Source: Streptomyces sp. NK08204
GTDB taxonomy: Bacteria > Actinomycetota > Actinomycetes > Streptomycetales > Streptomycetaceae
Direction of reading: 5' to 3'
Assembly: GCF_020400585.1 (NCBI RefSeq)
Contig: NZ_JAINVF010000012.1
Coordinates: 1 to 64,000 of the forward strand
DNA: 64,000 bases
Shown: one piece after another, positions 50,118 to 59,166 of the stretch
How positions within the stretch are numbered: the first letter of the stretch is position 1
Layout of the letters: each line of letters opens with the position of its first letter
Notes under the pieces: generated by a model
What the model was told of the DNA's origin: nothing
Seen by the model: only the letters and a program-made list of their open reading frames with translations
Database searches by the model: none
Position numbers and translations under genes: made by a program

Positions 50118-50774
50118 GTGCTCTTGCTCGCTCTGGATACCGCAACACCCGCCGTCACCGTCGCGCTGCACGACGGCACGGACGTCATCGCCTCGTCGCG
50201 CCAGGTGGACGCGCGCCGGCACGGAGAGCTGCTGCTGCCGGCCGTCGACCGCCTCTTCGCCGACGCCGGGCTGAAGCTGGAGGCGGTCACCGGGATCGTC
50301 ACCGGCATCGGGCCCGGGCCCTACACCGGCCTGCGCGTCGGCCTGATGACCGCCGACACCTTCGGCCTCGCCCTCGGTGTCCCCGTCTACGGCCTGTGCA
50401 CCCTGGACGGCCTCGCCTACGCCGCCGACATCGAGAAGGGCCCCTTCGTCGTGGCGACCGACGCCCGGCGCAAGGAGGTCTACTGGGCGACGTACGCCGA
50501 CTCCCGCACCCGGCTGACCGGCCCGGCCGTCGACCGTCCGGCCGACATCGCCGACCGTGTCGCCGGGCTTCCCGCGGTCGGCGCGGGCGCGCTGCTCTAC
50601 CCGGACACGTTCCCGCGCGTCCACGAGCCGGAGCACGTGTCCGCCGCCGCGCTCGCCTCGCTGGCCGCCGAGAAGCTGGCCGCGGGTGAGGAGCTGCCGG
50701 CGCCGCGCCCGCTGTACCTGCGCCGCCCGGACGCCCAGGTCCCCAAGAACTACAAGGTGGTCACCCCGAAGTGA
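50118..50774 (+). CDS. tsaB: tRNA t6A biosynthesis protein TsaB
   Basis: A 218-residue ASKHA-fold protein: LLLALDTATPAVTVALHDG, ARRHGELLLPAVDRL and GPGPYTGLRVGLMTADTFG are diagnostic. It is the inactive paralogue and scaffold for TsaD. GTG start. The rimI start overlaps its stop. Confidence 0.95.
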   Translation: MLLLALDTATPAVTVALHDGTDVIASSRQVDARRHGELLLPAVDRLFADAGLKLEAVTGIVTGIGPGPYTGLRVGLMTADTFGLALGVPVYGLCTLDGLAYAADIEKGPFVVATDARRKEVYWATYADSRTRLTGPAVDRPADIADRVAGLPAVGAGALLYPDTFPRVHEPEHVSAAALASLAAEKLAAGEELPAPRPLYLRRPDAQVPKNYKVVTPK

Positions 50775-51277
50775 CGCAGGCGGCAACCCCCCGGCTGCGT
50801 GAGATGCGCTGGTGGGACATCGACCCGGTCCTGGAGCTGGAGAAGGACCTGTTCCCCGAGGACGCCTGGTCCCGGGGCATGTTCTGGTCCGAGCTGGCCC
50901 ACGCCCGCGGCTCCGGGGCGACCCGGCGCTACCTGGTGGCCGAGGAGGGCGACCGGATCGTCGGCTACGCCGGCCTCGCCGTCTCCGCCGACCTGGGCGA
51001 CATCCAGACCATCGCCGTCGCCCGCCACCTCCAGGGCACCGGCCTCGGCGGCCGCCTGCTCACCGAGCTGCTGAGGGCGGCGACCGCGTTCGAGTGCGCC
51101 GAGGTGATGCTCGAATGCCGGGTCGACAACCTCCCCGCACAGAAGCTGTACGAGCGCTTCGGCTTCGTGCCCATCGGGTTCCGGCGCGGCTACTACCAGC
51201 CGGGCAACGTGGACGCCCTGGTGATGCGCCTGACCGACCCTACGACCTCCGTACAAGGAACCGAGAGCAATGGCTGA
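50771..51277 (+). CDS. rimI: Ribosomal protein S18 N-terminal alanine acetyltransferase-like GNAT
   Basis: A 168-residue GNAT enzyme with the acetyl-CoA motif HLQGTGLGGRLLTELL and the typical RimI end NLPAQKLYERFGFVPIGFRRGYY. GTG start, 4-nt overlap with tsaB. It lies between tsaB and tsaD, as in many bacteria. The stop lies inside the tsaD start region (8-nt overlap). Confidence 0.92.
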   Translation: MTQAATPRLREMRWWDIDPVLELEKDLFPEDAWSRGMFWSELAHARGSGATRRYLVAEEGDRIVGYAGLAVSADLGDIQTIAVARHLQGTGLGGRLLTELLRAATAFECAEVMLECRVDNLPAQKLYERFGFVPIGFRRGYYQPGNVDALVMRLTDPTTSVQGTESNG

Positions 51278-52364
51278 CTCACGCGACGAGCCGCTCGTGC
51301 TGGGCATCGAGACCTCCTGCGACGAGACCGGCGTCGGCATCGTCCGCGGCACCACCCTGCTGGCGGACGCCGTCGCCTCCAGCGTCGACGAGCACGCGCG
51401 CTTCGGCGGCGTCGTACCCGAGGTGGCGTCCCGGGCGCACCTGGAGGCGATGATCCCGACGATCGACCGCGCGCTGAAGGAGGCGGGCGTCTCGGCGAAG
51501 GACCTCGACGGCATCGCGGTCACCGCCGGTCCCGGTCTCGCCGGCGCGCTGCTGGTCGGCGTCTCGGCGGCGAAGGCGTACGCCTACGCGCTCGGCAAGC
51601 CCCTCTACGGCGTCAACCACCTGGCCTCGCACATCTGCGTCGACCAGCTGGAGCACGGCCCGCTGCCCGAGCCGACGATGGCCCTGCTGGTCTCCGGCGG
51701 CCACTCCTCGCTGCTGCTGTCCGAGGACATCACCTCCGACGTCCGCCCGATGGGCTCGACCATCGACGACGCGGCCGGCGAGGCCTTCGACAAGATCGCC
51801 CGCGTGCTGAACCTCGGATTCCCGGGCGGCCCGGTGATCGACCGGTACGCGCGCGAGGGCGACCCGCAGGCGATCGCGTTCCCGCGCGGTCTGACCGGCC
51901 CGCGCGACCCGGTGTACGACTTCTCCTTCTCCGGTCTGAAGACGGCCGTGGCCCGCTGGATCGAGGCCAGGCGGGCGGCGGGCGAGGAGGTCCCGGTGCG
52001 GGACGTGGCCGCCTCCTTCCAGGAGGCCGTCGTCGACGTGCTGACCCGCAAGGCGGTGCGCGCCTGCAAGGACGAGGGCGTCGACCACCTGATGATCGGC
52101 GGCGGTGTGGCGGCCAACTCCCGGCTGCGCGCGCTGGCCCAGGAGCGCTGCGAGGCGGCCGGCATCCGGCTGCGTGTGCCGCGCCCCAAGCTGTGCACGG
52201 ACAACGGCGCGATGGTGGCCGCGCTCGGCGCCGAGATGGTCGCGCGGAACCGGGCCGCGTCCAGCTGGGACCTGTCGGCGGACTCCTCGCTGCCGGTGAC
52301 CGACCCGCACGTGCCGGGGCACGACCATGTGCACGAGGTCAGCAAGGAGAACCTGTACCCGTGA
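51270..52364 (+). CDS. tsaD: tRNA t6A transferase catalytic subunit TsaD
   Basis: A 364-residue enzyme that transfers threonylcarbamoyl to A37 of tRNAs. Metal-binding HxxxH in VNHLASHICVD (about 112-116). The start is LGIETSCDETGVGIV. ATP-site motifs include PGLAGALLVGVSAAKAYA and MIGGGVAANSRLR. The third metal ligand is in LCTDNGAMVAALG. Standard length for actinobacteria. Confidence 0.96.
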   Translation: MADSRDEPLVLGIETSCDETGVGIVRGTTLLADAVASSVDEHARFGGVVPEVASRAHLEAMIPTIDRALKEAGVSAKDLDGIAVTAGPGLAGALLVGVSAAKAYAYALGKPLYGVNHLASHICVDQLEHGPLPEPTMALLVSGGHSSLLLSEDITSDVRPMGSTIDDAAGEAFDKIARVLNLGFPGGPVIDRYAREGDPQAIAFPRGLTGPRDPVYDFSFSGLKTAVARWIEARRAAGEEVPVRDVAASFQEAVVDVLTRKAVRACKDEGVDHLMIGGGVAANSRLRALAQERCEAAGIRLRVPRPKLCTDNGAMVAALGAEMVARNRAASSWDLSADSSLPVTDPHVPGHDHVHEVSKENLYP

Positions 52365-52618
52365 CCGTCGCTCTGATGTGGGAGGCGCGGGCCGCCGCGG
52401 GCCGGGGCGAGGAACTGCTGGACTGGGTGCGGTGCCAGTCGCTCGCCGCACAGCCGCTGCGCCGCGAGACCTTCCGCGCCCCGCAGGACCGGGTGCTGGT
52501 CATCACGTGGTGGGACGCGCCCTACGACGCCGACCTGCCCGAACTCCCCGAGCCGTCGGCGGAGTTGGTGACCAGGCAGGTGCACAGATGGCGCTTCGAG
52601 TCGGCCGGCACCGGCTGA
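52361..52618 (+). CDS. Small hypothetical protein (85 aa)
   Basis: GTG 52361 overlaps the tsaD stop by 4 nt. The 85-residue product (start VTVALMWEARAAAGRGEELLDWV, later VLVITWWDAP) has the alternating strands of a small ferredoxin-like or ABM-type fold. It has no membrane segment. The coupling to tsaD suggests co-expression. The function is not known. Confidence 0.6.
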   Translation: MTVALMWEARAAAGRGEELLDWVRCQSLAAQPLRRETFRAPQDRVLVITWWDAPYDADLPELPEPSAELVTRQVHRWRFESAGTG

Positions 52619-52682
52619 GGGCCACTGTCCGGGGTGGCAGGCCGTGCCCCCGGACACCTCGCACACCGGCCGCGGTTCCAGC

Positions 52683-52707
52683 GCGCCCGGCCCCACCAGC
52701 CGGGCGC
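52683..52707 (+). terminator. Hairpin after the tsaD unit
   Basis: A 9-bp perfect GC stem (52683-52691/52699-52707) with a 7-nt loop lies 65 nt after the last stop. No U run follows. It is a plausible terminator in the 287-nt gap before the LCP gene. Confidence 0.4.
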
Positions 52708-52905
52708 CCGTGCGGCCGGTGAAGGACGACAGGCCGGCGTGGAAGCGGAAGCAGACCCAGCGGGCCTCGCCGGGGGCCGGCTCCAGCCGGTGGCAGCCGA
52801 TCCGGTGCCCGGCGCCGACGCCGGGACGATGAGAATTTCCCAAGAAAGCCGGCTGTCGCCGCCTGCGCTAACAGTCCCCTAATAATTCGGACTTACGTTC
52901 CTGCC

Positions 52906-53979
52906 GTGACGCGACACGAGGATCAAGGCGACGCGGGCGGACGAGCGGGTGGAGGGGCGGGCCGGCGGTCCAGAGCGCTGAAGGCCGCCGGCCTCGCCCT
53001 GGCGGGTGTCCTGGTGCTGGGCGTGGCCACCACCGGCTGGGCGTACTGGCATCTCAACCACAACATCACAAGCGTCGACATCGACGGCGCCCTCGGCGAC
53101 GACCGTCCCGCCAGGGTGCTGACCACCCCGTCGGCCGGTGCCCCGGCCACGCCCGCCGCCGCGCTGCCGGACGGCGCCCTCAACATCCTCGTCCTCGGCT
53201 CGGACTCGCGCAGCGGCAAGGCCGACAAGGCGCTCGGCGGCGGCGACAGCTCCGGTGCCCGCTCCGACACGGCGATGGTGGTGCACATCGAGGCGGGCCG
53301 CCACAAGGCCACCGTGGTCAGCATCCCGCGCGACACGCTGGTGCCCCGCCCGTCCTGCCCACTGGCCTCCGGGGGCTCGACGGCGCCGGCGTACCAGGCG
53401 ATGTTCAACAGCGCCTACGCCGTGGGCGGGCCGGTGTGCGCGGTCAAGACCGCCGAGTCGGTCACCGGCATCCGCATGGACCACTACCTCGAGATCGACT
53501 TCTCCGGATTCGCGAAGCTGGTGGACGCGCTCGGCGGGGTCGACGTCACCACCGGCCAGGACATCGACGACGACAAGAGCCATCTGCACCTGAAGGCCGG
53601 GTCTCACCACCTCGACGGCACCCAGGCCCTCGCCCTCGCCCGCACCCGGCACGGCATAGGTGACGGCAGCGACCTGGGCCGCATAGGACTGCAGCAGAAG
53701 CTGGTGAAGGCCCTGCTGGAGCAGATGGCGGCCACGGACCTGCTCACCGATCCCACCAGGCTGTACCGGGTCGCCGACGCGGCCACCGGGACCCTCACCA
53801 CCGACACCGGGCTGGACTCCCTGGGGGAACTGACGAAGCTGGGCCAGAGCCTGAAGCACCTGACGGCCGACGAGGTGAGCACGGTGACGATGCCGGTCAT
53901 GACCGCGCCCTCCGACCCCAATCGCGTGGTGGCACGGCAGCCGGCCGCGGACGAACTGTGGGCGTCCCTGCGCCGCTGA
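52906..53979 (+). CDS. LytR-CpsA-Psr family glycopolymer ligase
   Basis: A 357-residue type II membrane protein. A cytoplasmic Gly/Arg-rich start is followed by a helix at about 27-46. The LCP domain has GSDSRSG, ARSDTAMVVHIE and SIPRDTLV, with Arg and Asp residues that bind polyprenyl pyrophosphate. LCP enzymes attach teichoic acids or other polymers to peptidoglycan. GTG start. Confidence 0.85.
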   Translation: MTRHEDQGDAGGRAGGGAGRRSRALKAAGLALAGVLVLGVATTGWAYWHLNHNITSVDIDGALGDDRPARVLTTPSAGAPATPAAALPDGALNILVLGSDSRSGKADKALGGGDSSGARSDTAMVVHIEAGRHKATVVSIPRDTLVPRPSCPLASGGSTAPAYQAMFNSAYAVGGPVCAVKTAESVTGIRMDHYLEIDFSGFAKLVDALGGVDVTTGQDIDDDKSHLHLKAGSHHLDGTQALALARTRHGIGDGSDLGRIGLQQKLVKALLEQMAATDLLTDPTRLYRVADAATGTLTTDTGLDSLGELTKLGQSLKHLTADEVSTVTMPVMTAPSDPNRVVARQPAADELWASLRR

Positions 53980-54122
53980 CCGGCCGGCTGACCGCGGGAC
54001 GAACCGGTTCGCCGAGAAAAGATCGGAAGATCTCCCGGGACGGTGTCGATGCGGAGGTCTCCCGTTCGACACATGGGTGAGCGGCGGGGAACGGCCCCGC
54101 CGCCGCGACCGAAGGAGTCACC

Positions 54123-54479
54123 ATGCCCCGCTACCTGTCGATCGTGCACATCGACGAGTCCTCCGCCCCGGCCGGCGGGCCCAGCGAGGAGCTGATGCGG
54201 CGGATGGGCGAGCTGATCGAGGAGATCACCAAGGCCGGAGTCATGCTCGACACCGCCGGGCTCACCCCGTCCGCCCAGGGCACCACCGTGCGCTGGGAGA
54301 ACGGCAAGCTCTCCGTCACCGACGGCCCGTTCACCGAGTCCAAGGAGGTCATCGGCGGCTACGCGATCATGCAGTGCAAGGACAAGGCCGAGGCCCTGGA
54401 GTGGACCAAGCGCTTCCTGAAGGTCCACGAGGAGTTCTGGACCGTCACCTGCGAGGTGCGCGAGATCGCCGAGGCCTGA
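54123..54479 (+). CDS. DGPF/YCII-like domain protein, ECF partner
   Basis: A 118-residue protein with the DGPF motif (VTDGPFTESKEVIGGYAIMQ, about 67-86) of the YCII superfamily. Such genes regularly sit next to ECF42-type sigma factor genes, as here (sigma gene follows within 50 nt). They may modulate sigma activity, but no mechanism is established. GAAGGAG ribosome site upstream. Confidence 0.8.
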   Translation: MPRYLSIVHIDESSAPAGGPSEELMRRMGELIEEITKAGVMLDTAGLTPSAQGTTVRWENGKLSVTDGPFTESKEVIGGYAIMQCKDKAEALEWTKRFLKVHEEFWTVTCEVREIAEA

Positions 54480-54525
54480 CCGCGCGTTGGCCCCGGAAGC
54501 CTTCCCGGGTGTTGCATGGTGGGCT

Positions 54526-55839
54526 GTGGAACCACAGCCCGCCGCTGCACGCCCCGTCGAGGCGGCGCACGCGATCGAGACCGTCTTCCGCCTGGAGGCA
54601 CCGCGGGTGATCGCCGGTGTCACCCGGATCGTCCGGGACGTCGGCATCGCCGAGGAACTCGCGCAGGACGCGCTGGTCGCTGCCCTGGAGCAGTGGCCCC
54701 GGGACGGTGTGCCCGACAACCCGGGCGCCTGGCTCATGGTCACCGCCCGCCGCCGCGCCGTCGACCTGGTCCGGCGCAAGGAGGCGTACGCCCGCAAGCT
54801 CGCCGAGATCGGGCGGGACCTGCGGACCACGGCCCCGCCCGAGGAGCCCGCCGACCCCGACGGCATCGACGACGACCTGCTCCGCCTGCTCTTCACCACC
54901 TGCCATCCGGTGCTGTCCGCCGAGGCCCGCACCGCGCTCACCCTGCGCCTGCTCGGCGGTCTGACGACGGCCGAGATCGCCCGCGCCTACCTCGTCCCCG
55001 AGCCGACGATCGCCCAGCGCATCGTCCGCGCCAAGCGCACCCTCGCGCGGAAGAACATCGCCTTCGAGGTGCCGTACGGCCCCGACCGCGAGGCCCGCCT
55101 CGGGTCCGTCCTGGACGTCATCTACCTGATCTTCAACGAGGGGTACGCGGCCACCGCGGGCGACGACTGGCTGCGCCCCGGGCTGTGCGAGGACGCCCTG
55201 CGGCTGGCCCGGGTGCTGGCCGCGCTGATGCCCAAGGAGCCCGAGGCGCACGGCCTGGCCGCGCTCCTGGAGTTCCAGGCCTCGCGCGCCGCCGCCCGCA
55301 CCGATCCCGACGGGCACCCGGTGCTGCTGAAGGACCAGAACCGCCGCCGCTGGAACCGCCTGCTCATCGCGCGCGGCATCCGCGCCCTCGGCCGCGCCGG
55401 CGCCGTGTCCCCCAGGCTCTCGGCTCCGCTCGGGCAGGGGGGATCCCCGTCGGGCGTCCCCGGCCCCTACGTCCTGCAGGCCGCCATCGCCGCGTGCCAC
55501 GCCCACGCCCACACCTACGAGGACACGGACTGGACCGCCATCGCCGCGCTGTACGGTCTGCTGGCGGCCCGGTCGCCGTCCCCGGTGGTCGAGTTGAACC
55601 GCGCGGTCGCCGTGTCGATGGCGCAGGGCCCGGCCGCGGGACTCGCCCTGGTGGACGCCCTGACCGCCGAACCGTCCCTGCGTGACTACCACCTGCTGCC
55701 CAGCGTCCGCGGCGACCTGCTGGCACGCCTCGGGCGCACCGCCGAGGCCCGGGAGGAGTTCGTACGCGCGGCCGGACTCACGCGCAACGACAGGGAGCGG
55801 CAACTGCTGCTGGGCAGGGCCGCGGAGTGCGGCGCGTGA
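54526..55839 (+). CDS. ECF42-like RNA polymerase sigma factor with C-terminal extension
   Basis: A 437-residue protein from GTG 54526; a TTG at 54487 would add 13 residues. Sigma region 2 at about 10-75 (VTRIVRDVGIAEELAQDALVAALEQWP, AWLMVTARRRAVDLVRR). Region 4 at about 125-175 (LTLRLLGGLTTAEIARAYLVPEPTIAQRIVRAK). A long helical, TPR-like C-terminal domain (190-435) is the hallmark of the ECF42 group and replaces a classical anti-sigma. The paired DGPF gene is directly upstream. Confidence 0.8.
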   Translation: MEPQPAAARPVEAAHAIETVFRLEAPRVIAGVTRIVRDVGIAEELAQDALVAALEQWPRDGVPDNPGAWLMVTARRRAVDLVRRKEAYARKLAEIGRDLRTTAPPEEPADPDGIDDDLLRLLFTTCHPVLSAEARTALTLRLLGGLTTAEIARAYLVPEPTIAQRIVRAKRTLARKNIAFEVPYGPDREARLGSVLDVIYLIFNEGYAATAGDDWLRPGLCEDALRLARVLAALMPKEPEAHGLAALLEFQASRAAARTDPDGHPVLLKDQNRRRWNRLLIARGIRALGRAGAVSPRLSAPLGQGGSPSGVPGPYVLQAAIAACHAHAHTYEDTDWTAIAALYGLLAARSPSPVVELNRAVAVSMAQGPAAGLALVDALTAEPSLRDYHLLPSVRGDLLARLGRTAEAREEFVRAAGLTRNDRERQLLLGRAAECGA

Positions 55840-55876
55840 ACCTCGCAGCCGCCGGCCGGCCGCGGCCCTGCGCCGC

Positions 55877-57055
55877 TCAGGACGCGGGGGCGCCGATCAG
55901 CATGGTCGGCGCCCCCGCCACGCGGGTGAGGAACACGGTCGCCGCGTTCGGCCCCTGCGGCTTGACCTTCCGGCGCAGTTCCTCGGGCTCGACCGCCGAC
56001 CCGCGCTTCTTCACGGTCAGCGTGCCGACCTCCCGCTCCCGCAGCAGCGCCTTCAGCTTCTTGACGTTGAAGGGGAGCCGGTCGCTGATCTCGTAGGCGG
56101 TGGCGTACGGCGTGGGCCGCAGCTCGTCGGCCGTGACGTAGGCGATGGTGGCGTCGACGAGCCCGCCGCCGACCTCCTCGGCCACCTCCGCGACCAGATG
56201 GGCCCGGATCACGGCGCCGTCCGGCTCGTACAGGTACCGCCCCACCGGCCGCACCTCGGGATCGGGCAGCCCCCGGCCGGGCAGGGTGCGCGGGCCGGGC
56301 AGCAGGGTGGCCCGGACGCGGCCGGGCTCTGTCCCGAACCACAGCACGGCCTCCTTCACGTCGCCGCCGTCGGAGATCCACTCGGCCTCGGCCTCGGCGG
56401 GGACCGCCTCGTGCGGGATGCCGGGGGCGATCTTCAGAGCGGCGCGGGGAGCCCGCAGGGCCGTGGCGACCGCCCAGGACAACGGCGGGGAGTAGGCCTC
56501 CGGGTCGAAGATCCGCCCGCGTCCGCCGCGCCGCGCCGGGTCCACGAACACGGCGTCGAAACCGGCCGTGTCCACCTCGGTGACGTCCGCCTCGCGTACC
56601 TCGATCAGCCCGGCGAGCCCCAGCTCCTCGGCGTTCGCCCGCGCCACGGCTGCCGTCAGCGGGTCCCGGTCCACGGCCAGCACCCGGATCCCGGCCCGCG
56701 CCAGCGCGATCGCGTCACCGCCGATGCCGCAGCACAGGTCGGCGACCGAGCCGACACCCAGGTCCTTCATCCGCCGCGCCCGGTAGGCGGCGACGCTCGT
56801 CCTGGTCGACTGTTCGACCCCGTTCGGCGTGAAGAACATGCGTTCCGCGTCCGCCGCGCCGAACTTCGCCGCCGCCCGCTGCCGCAGCCGGGCCTGGCCG
56901 AGTGCCGCCGACACCAGTTCCGCGGGGTGCTCGCGGCGCAGCCGGGTGGCGACGGCCAGCTCCTGCGCGGGCTCGGTGCCGCGCACCTCGTCGAGGAGGG
57001 CGCGGCCTTCGGAGGTGAGGAGGAGAGCGAGGTCGTTCACCGGATCGTCGTTCAC
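55877..57055 (-). CDS. Class I SAM methyltransferase with THUMP-like C-terminus
   Basis: A 392-residue protein from GTG 57055 (GTG 57040 also possible). The SAM-binding motif is SVADLCCGIGGDAIALA (about 98-114), followed by VLAVDRDPLTAAVARANAEEL and the motif VDPARRGGRGR. The last 100 residues match the THUMP-like domain found in such actinobacterial enzymes. The substrate may be RNA, but this is unproven. Confidence 0.75.
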   Translation of the reverse strand: MNDDPVNDLALLLTSEGRALLDEVRGTEPAQELAVATRLRREHPAELVSAALGQARLRQRAAAKFGAADAERMFFTPNGVEQSTRTSVAAYRARRMKDLGVGSVADLCCGIGGDAIALARAGIRVLAVDRDPLTAAVARANAEELGLAGLIEVREADVTEVDTAGFDAVFVDPARRGGRGRIFDPEAYSPPLSWAVATALRAPRAALKIAPGIPHEAVPAEAEAEWISDGGDVKEAVLWFGTEPGRVRATLLPGPRTLPGRGLPDPEVRPVGRYLYEPDGAVIRAHLVAEVAEEVGGGLVDATIAYVTADELRPTPYATAYEISDRLPFNVKKLKALLREREVGTLTVKKRGSAVEPEELRRKVKPQGPNAATVFLTRVAGAPTMLIGAPAS

Positions 57056-57145
57056 CGGGTCATTGTGGTCCAGTCGGTGGACGGTACGCCTCCGGCGGCG
57101 GTGTCGGCCCGGATTCCGGGGCGGGGCCTGGAAGGATCCGACATC

Positions 57146-58213
57146 ATGCGAGCAGTCGTACAAAACGATAAAAATCGGTCGCTCTTCCGTCTGATGGTCC
57201 GGCCGCCGCTCCGGGCGCTGTTCGGGCCGTCCTTCCGGCTGTCGTCCCGGTCGTCGTCCCGGCTGTCGTTCCGGTCGTTGTCGCGGCTGTCGTCCCGGCT
57301 GTCGTTCCGGTCGTCGGTGCGCAAGGTGGGCCTCCGCTGCGGTGCCGCCGCGCTGGCGTCCGCCGCCGTCGTCTCCGGCTGCGCCGCCCCGGGCCCCGAC
57401 TCCGCCGCTCACCCCGCCCCCGGCCAGCCGCCCGCCCGGCGCGACCCCGCCCGGGCCCTGGACTCCTACGCCACCCGCCTCGCCGCCGAGCGCGCCCGCC
57501 TGGCCGCCGCCGCCAGGCGCTGGGGCCTGGTCGGCACCCCCTTGTCCCCGCCGGCCCCGCCCGCCACGAAGCCGACGATCACCGCACGCAAGGGCTTCGA
57601 GGTGGACGGCCAGGAGGAGGAACACCTCCCTCCCGTCTTCACCACCGTCCCGACCAAGCAGAAGATCGTCTTCCTCACCATCGACGACGGCGCGGAGAAG
57701 GACCCCGCCTTCCTGCGCATGATGAGCGACCTGAAGATCCCCTACAGCGCGTTCCTCAGCAACTACCTCATCAAGGACAACTACAGCTACTTCCGCACGA
57801 TGCAGTCCCAGGGCCACACGCTCAACAACCACACCCTCACCCACCCCTATCTGCCAGGCCTGTCCTACGAGGAGCAGAAGGGCGAGATCTGCGGCATGCA
57901 GGCCGTCATGAAGAGGCGCTTCGGCAAGGCCCCCACCGTCTTCCGCCCGCCCTACGGCAACTACAACGGCGACACCCTGCGCGCGGCCAAAGCGTGCGGG
58001 ATCAAGTACGCGCCGATCTGGGACGAAGAGGTCTTCGTCGACCACTGGGAGTACCGCGAGTGGGACCGCAGCCTGCACCCCGGTGACATCGTGCTCACCC
58101 ACTTCCGCGGCCGGAACGACTGGAACGGCACGATGGTCGACGACATGCGCCGCTTCCTGGACAAGGTCACCGCCGAGGGATATGCCGTGGCCCGCCTGGA
58201 GGACTACCTGTGA
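57146..58213 (+). CDS. Polysaccharide deacetylase (NodB domain), probable lipoprotein
   Basis: A 355-residue protein from ATG 57146 with a GGAAGGA site. Residues about 17-57 form a Ser/Arg-rich segment made by DNA repeats. A lipoprotein-type signal (lipobox VSGC at about 75-78) follows, so GTG 57317 might be the functional start. The NodB domain (from about 165) has FLTIDDGAEKD (motif 1), NNHTLTHP (motif 2, metal His pair) and RPPYGNYN (motif 3). It is expected to deacetylate a cell-wall amino sugar polymer. The next gene overlaps by 4 nt. Confidence 0.75.
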   Translation: MRAVVQNDKNRSLFRLMVRPPLRALFGPSFRLSSRSSSRLSFRSLSRLSSRLSFRSSVRKVGLRCGAAALASAAVVSGCAAPGPDSAAHPAPGQPPARRDPARALDSYATRLAAERARLAAAARRWGLVGTPLSPPAPPATKPTITARKGFEVDGQEEEHLPPVFTTVPTKQKIVFLTIDDGAEKDPAFLRMMSDLKIPYSAFLSNYLIKDNYSYFRTMQSQGHTLNNHTLTHPYLPGLSYEEQKGEICGMQAVMKRRFGKAPTVFRPPYGNYNGDTLRAAKACGIKYAPIWDEEVFVDHWEYREWDRSLHPGDIVLTHFRGRNDWNGTMVDDMRRFLDKVTAEGYAVARLEDYL

Positions 58214-59064
58214 GGCGCGGAGGAAGCCTGCGGTGCCTGGCCGCCGTTCTCGCCCCGGCCCTCCTCCTCACCGGCTGCGCCCAGTCGGTCGACCCCATCG
58301 AACGGCTCGGCAAGAAAGCGGCCCAGCGGGTACGGCAGCACGGCCCCGATGCCGACGAGCCCTACCGCCACTGGGGCCTGGCCGCTCCCCTGACCCACCC
58401 CCCGGCGCGTCCCGCCCGCCCCCTGTCCACGGGCTCGGCCCGCGCCCCCGGCACCGGCCCGGCCCCCGTCCTGGACCACGTCGCCACCCGCGACAAGGTC
58501 GTCTTCCTCACGTACGACGACACCTATGCCGGCACGTTCGCCGACGGTGCCGAGCAGGACCCCCGCTTCATCGACATGGTCCGCGAACTGCGGCTGCCCG
58601 TCAGCATGTTCGTCACCGGCGCCGGGGCCGGCCATGGCCGCGCGCACACCGTCCGCCTCAGCTCGGCCGGCGCCGGCATCGAGAACCGCACCCGCGGCCA
58701 CCAGGCCCTGCCCGGGGTGTCCTACGCCGAGCAGCGCGCCGAGATCTGCGCCCAGCAGCACGCGCTCAGGTCCCGCCTGGGTCTGCACCCCCGCCTCCTG
58801 CGTCCGCCCTACGGCGCCTACGACGCCGTCACCCTGCGCGCGGCGGCGGCCTGCGGCATCTCCGCCGTCGTCCTCTGGCGCGCGGCCATGGGCCCCCGCA
58901 CCCTGACCTTCACCCGGGGGCCGCACCTCCTGCGCCCCGGCGACATCGTGTCCCTGAACCCGGACGGCGCGAGCGGCCGGGCCCTGCGGGAGCGCACGAC
59001 CCGTCTGTTGAGGAGCGTGCAGGAGAGGGGCCTGACGGTGGCCCGCCTCGAGGACTACCTGTAG
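58210..59064 (+). CDS. Degenerate NodB-like lipoprotein
   Basis: A 284-residue lipoprotein (lipobox LTGC, Cys about 23). It is a paralogue of the preceding gene: both end VARLEDYL. Motif 1 reads LTYDDTYAG, not TxDDG, and motif 2 reads ENRTRGHQ, with the first metal His replaced by Asn. Motif 3, RPPYGAYD, is kept. So metal binding and catalysis are doubtful; it may be a carbohydrate-binding or partner pseudoenzyme. GTG start overlapping the previous stop. Confidence 0.7.
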   Translation: MRRGGSLRCLAAVLAPALLLTGCAQSVDPIERLGKKAAQRVRQHGPDADEPYRHWGLAAPLTHPPARPARPLSTGSARAPGTGPAPVLDHVATRDKVVFLTYDDTYAGTFADGAEQDPRFIDMVRELRLPVSMFVTGAGAGHGRAHTVRLSSAGAGIENRTRGHQALPGVSYAEQRAEICAQQHALRSRLGLHPRLLRPPYGAYDAVTLRAAAACGISAVVLWRAAMGPRTLTFTRGPHLLRPGDIVSLNPDGASGRALRERTTRLLRSVQERGLTVARLEDYL

Positions 59065-59139
59065 CCGGACGGTCCGGCCCGGCACAGGGCGCCGACCGCG
59101 GCAACCAGCCACCCGAACGCGGCCGACGCGCCACCGGCA

Positions 59140-59166
59140 TTGGCACTCCGCTTGACCGAGTGCTAA
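59140..59166 (+). promoter_or_regulatory. CIRCE operator 1 (HrcA site)
   Basis: TTGGCACTC, a 9-nt spacer and GAGTGCTAA at 59140-59166 match the CIRCE consensus (TTAGCACTC-N9-GAGTGCTAA) at all but one position. HrcA represses groESL through it. It overlaps the -35 box TTGACC (59152-59157). Confidence 0.9.

Noticed and set aside
57056..58102. N-terminal extension of the methyltransferase frame to 58102
   Set aside because: The extra residues are antisense to the NodB gene and Gly/Arg-rich; the conserved protein starts at GTG 57055.
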